A program made the position numbers and the translations under genes. A stretch of DNA of 64,000 nucleotides from NCBI GenBank assembly GCA_012184525.1, contig WOFQ01000018.1, positions 248,001-312,000 on the forward strand, in the 5' to 3' direction. Under the pieces are notes generated by a model. That model was not told the origin of the DNA, made no database searches, and saw nothing but the letters and a program-made list of their open reading frames with translations. Of this stretch, positions 58,305 through 64,000 are shown in pieces. Each line of letters opens with the position of its first letter. The first letter of the stretch is position 1. This stretch comes from Xenoacremonium recifei (lineage: Eukaryota; Ascomycota; Sordariomycetes; Hypocreales; Nectriaceae).

Positions 58305-58342
58305 TGGCCCTGCATCATCATCATCGTCATCGTCATCCATCG

Positions 58343-60355
58343 TCACCTCAGCTTCCCCCGCAGCGCGTCCACCTCCCTCTGCAACGCATCCAGGTCCGCC
58401 AGAATGTCCACGCCCTTCCCCATGTCGCCGCCCGATTGCGGAGCCGGTACTGTACTTGTCGTGTCGGTCGGCTCCGATGCCGTCAGTGCGACACCCTCTG
58501 CGGCGGCACCGGGCGTTGTCGTCATCCCCTCTTTGGGTACTGGTGGTGGTGGTGTCACGCCGCTATCCTTATTACCGCTTGGAGTCGCACTCTGCTGGCC
58601 CTCAACGCTGCTCCGGCTGTTCCCTCGCTGTCGTCGCGGGGGCGGAGGCGGCGCGATGCTGCTGTGGAGTTTGGTCTCGGCCGACACTCTCCGGCTGGTG
58701 CTCTCCATGCTGCGCACGCTGGCCGGCCGCCGCACCGACGGGTTTCGCGCCGGTGGCGGAGGGGGCGCCGAGAGCTTGCTGCTGCTGCTGGTGCTGCCGC
58801 CGCTGGCATCGCGGCTCGGGGCGGGCTCTAGGGCTGACGCTGGTCGGGGTAGGTGTGAGTGCGCAGGGGGCGAGGTGCCGGAACGGTCGGGCTCGACATA
58901 AGGTGTGGACGCCGACGACGAGGAAGACGTCTGCTCAGGGCTCTGCTCCAGAATGGGCACGGATGGCGACAGTATGACGGACTGTCGCGAGCCCACGAAG
59001 GACCGTCTGGGTGGAGGAGGGGGCATGGGCATGGACATGGCAGCATTGCCGTGCGAGTCAGGACGGTTGCGCTCGGAACGCGACCGAGTTGAGTCCAGCG
59101 ACGACCGGGACGGCGGATCCTCCTCGTGGCCCTTTGCGTGGTGGTTGTGGTTATGTTGCTGCTGCTGTGCCGTGCTCTGATGATGCTGTGCGCCCGCACC
59201 GTACGCCTTGCTCTCAGCTCTCGCGTGCCCCCGCGGTGGCGGCGGCGCAGGCACGGCTTTCCTCCTATTGCTATTGCTATTGCCCGACACCGACCGGCCG
59301 ATGGTTGGTGCCGATGGTTCGATCTCGGGTGTCTTGCCCGCTGCCTCCTTATCAAACGGGGATTCGGCGTCCTCCTCGAAGCTCCTTCGCACCGGTGCCG
59401 GCGGCAGGGGTTTGTTCATGTTTGTGTCCAACGACGACCGCGCCGTCACCGTCTCGCCGCCCTCACCATCCGCCCGCAATTCGAGCTTTATCGACTTGCC
59501 ATGACGGGAGCTCGGCGGCGGAGGTGGCTTCTTGCCCCTATCCCGAGCCATTTGTACCGACATGCTCGAGTCGGACACGCTCCCGTCATCCACCTCGTCT
59601 GACGGCGTCTCCGACGTCTCGTGTGATATGAGTGAGGATTCATGTGCTTCGATCCCCAATGGTCCTCCCAGGTCTCTAATCGAGGCTAATGTTGACGTCT
59701 GCTGGCTCGTGTTGAAAGCTTCCGTAGCACTCCTATGATGCCCCAACCGGAGGCTCTGGTCCTTCGGAGGGGTCGGACTCGAATCGGACCCCGAGTTGCC
59801 CGTCATGAGCAATCTCTTGAAAGAATTCACATCCAAAGACCGCCGTGCAATGATGCCCGCCTTGAGCGCTACCCCTTCCTCCTTCCTCTGTGTCTCGAGC
59901 TCTTGCTTCCCAAATGGCCCTTCAATATCTCTTAGTGTCTTGCTGAAGGGGTTCGCGGGGACTCGGCTGCTGTTCTGCCGCGCAGGAGCCGTTGGCACAA
60001 TCTCGCGATCACTGTCGTCCGCAGACAACTCATCAAAGGGGTCAACATCATTTTGGAATTTCTGATGCCCCGCGCCCGCGAGGGGAGATGGTGAGAAGGC
60101 CCATTCGGGGGAGTCGGGCGACAAGGGCGGGGGCGACAACACCCGCACAACCTTCTTCACGGGTTTGGGTTTATGGTGATCAACCGGAGGTTCCGGAAGC
60201 TGGTCACTGTAGAATGTCGTCGGGGGAGGAGGGTGTAGGGCGGAGGGCGAGTCGACGGCATCGAAGGGAGGGAAGCGATCTTGTGAAAAGGCGGTGGTTT
60301 CGGCCGAGGATGTGAGGGCGGAGGACTTGCGTCGAAAGGGGTTTGACGACGCCAT
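58343..60355 (-). CDS. Proline-rich disordered protein with C-terminal coiled coil
   Basis: Single exon, 670 aa, starting MASSNPFRRKSSALTSS. Most of the chain is Ser/Pro/Arg-rich with many polyproline tracts of the kind bound by profilin, SH3 and WW domains (KKPPPPPSSR, MPMPPPPPRRSF, LSAPPPPPARNP, APPPPPRRQRG). One more ordered segment lies at about 140-190 (NPFSKTLRDIEGPFGKQELE..ALKAGIIARRSLDVNSFKRLL). The last 20 residues (ILADLDALQREVDALRGKLR) form a short heptad coiled coil, a good dimerisation or binding helix. NPF at residues 5-7 and again at about 134-136 (NPFSK) is the EH-domain ligand motif. Together this suggests a cortical-actin or endocytic scaffold, by inference only. No catalytic domain. 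Confidence 0.8.
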   Translation of the reverse strand: MASSNPFRRKSSALTSSAETTAFSQDRFPPFDAVDSPSALHPPPPTTFYSDQLPEPPVDHHKPKPVKKVVRVLSPPPLSPDSPEWAFSPSPLAGAGHQKFQNDVDPFDELSADDSDREIVPTAPARQNSSRVPANPFSKTLRDIEGPFGKQELETQRKEEGVALKAGIIARRSLDVNSFKRLLMTGNSGSDSSPTPPKDQSLRLGHHRSATEAFNTSQQTSTLASIRDLGGPLGIEAHESSLISHETSETPSDEVDDGSVSDSSMSVQMARDRGKKPPPPPSSRHGKSIKLELRADGEGGETVTARSSLDTNMNKPLPPAPVRRSFEEDAESPFDKEAAGKTPEIEPSAPTIGRSVSGNSNSNRRKAVPAPPPPRGHARAESKAYGAGAQHHQSTAQQQQHNHNHHAKGHEEDPPSRSSLDSTRSRSERNRPDSHGNAAMSMPMPPPPPRRSFVGSRQSVILSPSVPILEQSPEQTSSSSSASTPYVEPDRSGTSPPAHSHLPRPASALEPAPSRDASGGSTSSSSKLSAPPPPPARNPSVRRPASVRSMESTSRRVSAETKLHSSIAPPPPPRRQRGNSRSSVEGQQSATPSGNKDSGVTPPPPVPKEGMTTTPGAAAEGVALTASEPTDTTSTVPAPQSGGDMGKGVDILADLDALQREVDALRGKLR

Positions 60356-62585
60356 GGTGAGAGTGTCTGGCAGCGAGTTCTATCTCGCCGTCACAGATGG
60401 AGGGCAGGGCAGGAAATCGCGGGGTCTCGTGCGAATGCGAATGCGAAGTGTCGGGGTTGCTGCAGGTCACGGCGCATGCGGATCGAGACGGACGGCCATC
60501 TTCGGCAGCGCCGGTCAAGGAGAGATAGCGACAGGAAGCGATTCGTGGATGGCGGAGAGTCAAGAAGGCGGCGACTCGAGTCGCAGTATAAGTAGGAAAG
60601 GAAGAGAGGCAGGAAGTGGCTTGCGCGTGGCTCCGTCGGAGTTCCGTCTTCTCCAGGCTTCCAGGAGGTTTGGAAAGCTGAGCTGACGGAAGAGGCGGGC
60701 TGGGCTGCGGCCGGGTCGGAGGGGACGCTGGCGATGGAGATGCGGGACGGGATGGAGGATGGATTGGATGGATGATGCAGCCCGCCAGGAAGCTCCCCAG
60801 CAGCAGCTCCAGGCCAGTCTTCGGTTGGTGCTGGCTTAGTTAGTCCTCCCGCTGCTGCTGCTGCTGTGAGCTCTATCGAGTCACTGCCAGGGATGCGTGG
60901 GCCCACCTTCCATAGACTGGAACAGCTGCTGCGCCTTCCTGACTGACTAACACGGCGCGTCCCAGTCCCCAACACTTCCTCGACTCCAGCGTACCTACCC
61001 TAAGGCACCGACCAGAAATTACAGGGCAGCCTGGAATTCCGAGGCTCAATGTTGATTAGGGCCGTAGCAAAAGTCCTGGTGGTATTCCCAATAATGTGGT
61101 ATTCATTTGGTGTTAATTTCATTGCCTGAGGCCCATGAACCAGCGTTGTGTCAATCTACCTCGTATTTGCAGGCGGTGACGAAGAGAGTTGCGTACGCAC
61201 AAGACCCCAGTTACAGCTACTTCCAGGCACCTGTTTCGCTTCTCAACTGCAGAGTCATCTACAACTGTCTCAACACCCGACCAATGAGACTGTTCCATCT
61301 CGGAAATTCCCAACTCAACGGAAACTCTTCCAAACCCGAAAGCTGCTCACAACTCCCACCCATATCTCGCCTCCCCTCATCCCCTCCATCATCACCAGTG
61401 GGTCGATAATACTCCCCCCCATAAGTTCACACCAGGGTGGTTGATCACCACCGCGCCTATCGTCCGCTAAACCACAAGCAGCCACAAGTTCCAGACCAGC
61501 CCCACTCGTCAACTCTCCTCGTCGCAGCTGTCAGTCAGTCATGGAGGACTGTCCACGAGGTCGAGGTCATCTCCCGCTCACCGAGGCTCTCGCCCTCCCC
61601 CCCCCCTCTTCGCCATGTGTCTCTGTTGTCCTCCAGTTCTTCATCGCTCTCTGAATCGTTTTCAATCTATGCTACCACGATTTACGACCGCGTCACGCTG
61701 TTCACTTACACGGAGTTCTGCTCTGGTCGCTCAATTCGGCGAAAGACAGGTGACGGCCCGAATGCTCAACTCTCATCATAAAGGCGCACTCAATAGGAGT
61801 CGCCTCTCATAAACCATCAGGCACCAAGAGCCCAAGTCCAGCCCTCAGGAGAAATTTCTTCTGTCCTCTGCCCACCCTGTGTGTGATCTTCGCCCTGCGC
61901 TCTGCCAAAGAACCAGACCCCACGAAGTACCCCTGGCCCAAGACAAGACACGCTCCAGCTCACACAATAAACAAACCCTAGCCAGAGCGCGTCTTTTCTC
62001 ACTCAGCCTCCCCAAAACATTCACCATGTCACTGTCATAGAAAAGCGGCCCTTTTTGAACAATTGAAAATTCTCTCGTCATCGTCTGTAAAACTGCACTG
62101 AAAACTGGTGGTATAATTACAGTTCCCGAATCCCGGCCCAGCGTGCGCACTTTTCGTGTCAGTAAAGCCCTTGGGAGGAGGCGGCGGGTTTTCCGCGCGC
62201 CTCCAAGCATCTCGCCCTCGAGACGCCCTATAGTACAAGGCAGTACGTCAATCCGAACTCCCAAGTCCCCGAAGCCGTCGTACGCTGCCGCGTCCTCGGT
62301 GCGCGCTGGCTGGCTGTTCTGCCATGCATGCATGCACGCATGTCATGGATGTCTTAGGAGGCGCCCCGAAGCGGCCAAACGTACAACAAAAAATGCAAGC
62401 GCCCTCGTGTCCCTGTGCGCGCACGCGTCGTCCAAAATACACGCAAACAACATTCCCGCTCCCTTCCAAAACAGCAAATCCAGTAGTTCCCTGCTCGCCC
62501 TGCCCTGTCCGTGAGCAAAACCGTAACGCCATGATCGTCATTAAGAAGCTTTGATGTCGAAACTAGACCCTCAAAGCGAATTGAC
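60356..62585. other. Intergenic of about 2.2 kb, no gene seen
   Basis: Long upstream region of the proline-rich gene (its left part is probably 5' leader) and 3' flank of histone H1. ORFs overlap on both strands without domains. Confidence 0.45.
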
Positions 62586-63589
62586 TCATGCCTTGGCGGC
62601 AGCGGCCTTCTTCGGCGCTGCAGCCTTCTTAGGGGCCGCAGCCTTCTTTGCGGGCGCCTTGGTGGTCTTGGCGACACGGCCAGCCTTGGTCTTGGTCAGA
62701 GCAGCATCGGGCTTCTCGGCCTGGGGAGTTGGGTTAACGTCAAGATCATTGAAAGCAGATAGTCAGTGTCATCTCACCTTCTTGGGAGCGGCAGCTTTCT
62801 TGGGAGCAGCGGCGGCCTTCTTGGGGGCAGCAGCCTTCTTGGCGGGGGCGGCCTTCTTCTCAGCGGCCTCCTTCTTGGGAGCAGCAGCCTTCTTGGGCGC
62901 GGCGGCCTTCTTGGGGGCAGCCTTCTTGGCAGTCTCCTTCTTGGGAGCAGCAGCCTTCTTCTCCTTCTTGGGCTCAGGCTTCTTGGGGGCCTTCTTGGCG
63001 AGCTTCGTGCCGCCAGAGGGACCCTTGGGCTGCTCGAAGACACCCTTCTCGACACCGGCCTTCAGTGCCTTGTTGAAGAGGGAGTCGAACATGTTGTCCG
63101 TGACAGTGATGGTGTTGTTCGCCTTGACGAACTTCTTGAGAGACTGACGGCTGTGGCGGAGGTTAGCGACTGGAACGAGACGACAGCGCGGTGCGAGTGA
63201 CGCGTCGCGCGCGACGGGGTGCTTACCTAGAGCCATTGCGGTCCTTGAGCTGTAGCGATGAAAAAAAGCGAGTCAGCAACGGTGGCTACGGTCGCAGACG
63301 AAAGAAATGGTAAATGAAAATGAAAGCGTGCAGTGGTACACTTGGGGCTCGCGATGGCCTCACAAGTGCGACTGAGGGGGAGGCCGGGCGCGACACTTGA
63401 TGCGCCGGAGAGCAAGGCGGGTAAAAACTTACGGTGACGATGGCCTCAGTGATCATGTCCTGGAAGCAGTCAGTAAAATCGTCCAGAAGCCAAAAGTCCG
63501 GATCAAGATGGGCTCACCTGGTAGCTGGCGTGGCCAGAACCCGACTTGGCCTTGGGAGCGGCAGCAGACTCAGACTTCTTGGGAGCCAT
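62586..63589 (-). CDS. hho1: Linker histone H1
   Basis: Exons (minus): 63589-63518, 63459-63433, 63249-63227, 63150-62778, 62720-62586; predicted 209 aa. Two internal exons are tiny (27 and 23 nt), yet all phases (0, 0, 2, 0) agree. The N-terminus MAPKKSESAAAPKAKSGSG leads into a winged-helix globular domain: SYQDMITEAIVTLKDRNGSS, RQSLKKFVKANNTI, MFDSLFNKALKAGVEKG, EQPKGPSGGTKLAK. The tail is made of KKAAAPKK-type units, including a block rich in KKE, and ends in KKAAAAKA. One globular domain is present, unlike the two in budding-yeast Hho1, as usual for filamentous ascomycetes. It binds nucleosome entry/exit DNA and compacts chromatin. Having four introns makes it unlike core histone genes. 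Confidence 0.96.
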
Positions 63590-64000
63590 TTCGAAGGTTG
63601 GGTGGTTGTTTGGATGTTGTTTAAGTTGGGATGGAGTGGAAGGGCTTGTGGAAAAGCTGGAAGACCTGGAGATGCTTCAGACGAGATTGGAAGAGAGATG
63701 AGAGGGAAAAGAATCCGTGATCGAGAGTCGAGGAGGAGCGACGGCATCGGGCGCGCGTGGAGGGTCGGGGGCATGTTTATATATCAGGCGGGGGCAAGAC
63801 CGCAATCAGTAGCTCAAGCTCCCCGCTAGCGAGCTCGCCCACGCTCCATCGCTGTGGCTGCTAGCGCCTGGGAGGAGAGACTCGCTGCTCACCTGGGCCC
63901 AGTCCAGGCCAGGCCACCTCCCGAAGGTCAGGCTCCATCCGGGCTGTCCATGCCCCGGGAAGGGAGGGGCATCAGAAGTGTAGCAGCAGTGACAGGAGGA
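63590..64000. other. Histone H1 upstream region
   Basis: Promoter and leader of histone H1. It contains the TATA element at 63776-63784 and a CCAGGCCAGGCC run near 63900. No further gene before the window edge. Confidence 0.5.
63776..63784 (-). promoter_or_regulatory. TATA box of histone H1
   Basis: ATATATAAA on the minus strand about 190 bp upstream of the H1 ATG, consistent with a TATA-driven promoter. Confidence 0.5.

Larger units (their letters stand above)
57021..58342. other. Intergenic, no gene seen
   Basis: Promoter of the Cys-rich gene, a (GTAT)n microsatellite, and the 3' flank of the proline-rich gene. The region 57509-57985 has an open frame but no domain. Confidence 0.45.

Noticed and set aside
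58200..58977. Overlapping plus-strand frames of 180-240 codons
   Set aside because: Antisense shadows of the proline-rich gene, where GC-rich codons leave all frames open.

Overview
The window is nuclear DNA of a filamentous ascomycete (Pezizomycotina, probably Sordariomycetes). The evidence is short spliceosomal introns (about 47-130 nt) with GTRNGT donors, CTAAC/CTGAC-like branch sites and YAG acceptors, plus typical families: two Zn(II)2Cys6 regulators, a HET-domain protein, a fungal NADPH oxidase and a fungal-type histone H1. All gene models, exon joins and translations were worked out by eye from the sequence. No database search was run, so names rest on recognised motifs.

Layout. 1-1.8 kb: mitochondrial AAA-type ATPase (minus strand, C-terminus cut off by the window edge). 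3.5-6.5 kb: large unrecognised protein whose frame is interrupted by one in-frame TAG. 6.5-15.9 kb: long gene-poor stretch. 15.9-18.2 kb: Zn2Cys6/AT-hook regulator. 19.6-23.4 kb (minus): an unrecognised Ser/Thr-rich protein, a 111-aa stress-responsive A/B-barrel protein and a small GPI-anchored-type surface protein.

25.3-32.2 kb is the most coherent block: a 5' fragment of a GH43 glycosidase (pseudogene), an MFS sugar transporter, a divergently transcribed Zn2Cys6 regulator and an intracellular GH51 alpha-L-arabinofuranosidase. This looks like a small arabinan/arabinoxylan-oligosaccharide uptake and hydrolysis cluster with its own candidate regulator. An identical 12-bp element lies in the transporter/regulator intergenic region and in the GH51 promoter.

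32.4-41 kb: a repeat-rich Cys-cluster protein, a Dal5-family anion:H+ permease (five exons) and a mucin-like single-span surface protein. 41.5-43.3 kb: NADPH oxidase, NoxB type. 45.5-50.5 kb: ubiquitin-conjugating enzyme Ubc4/5, mitochondrial glutaryl-CoA dehydrogenase and a small two-exon unrecognised protein. 51.4-53.2 kb: HET-domain protein. 54-55.8 kb: LrgB-family membrane protein. 56.6-57 kb: small Cys-rich protein. 58.3-60.4 kb: proline-rich protein. 62.6-63.6 kb: histone H1 with four introns.

Apart from the sugar block the genes are functionally unrelated neighbours, as is normal in such genomes. No rRNA, tRNA, CRISPR or intact transposon was seen.
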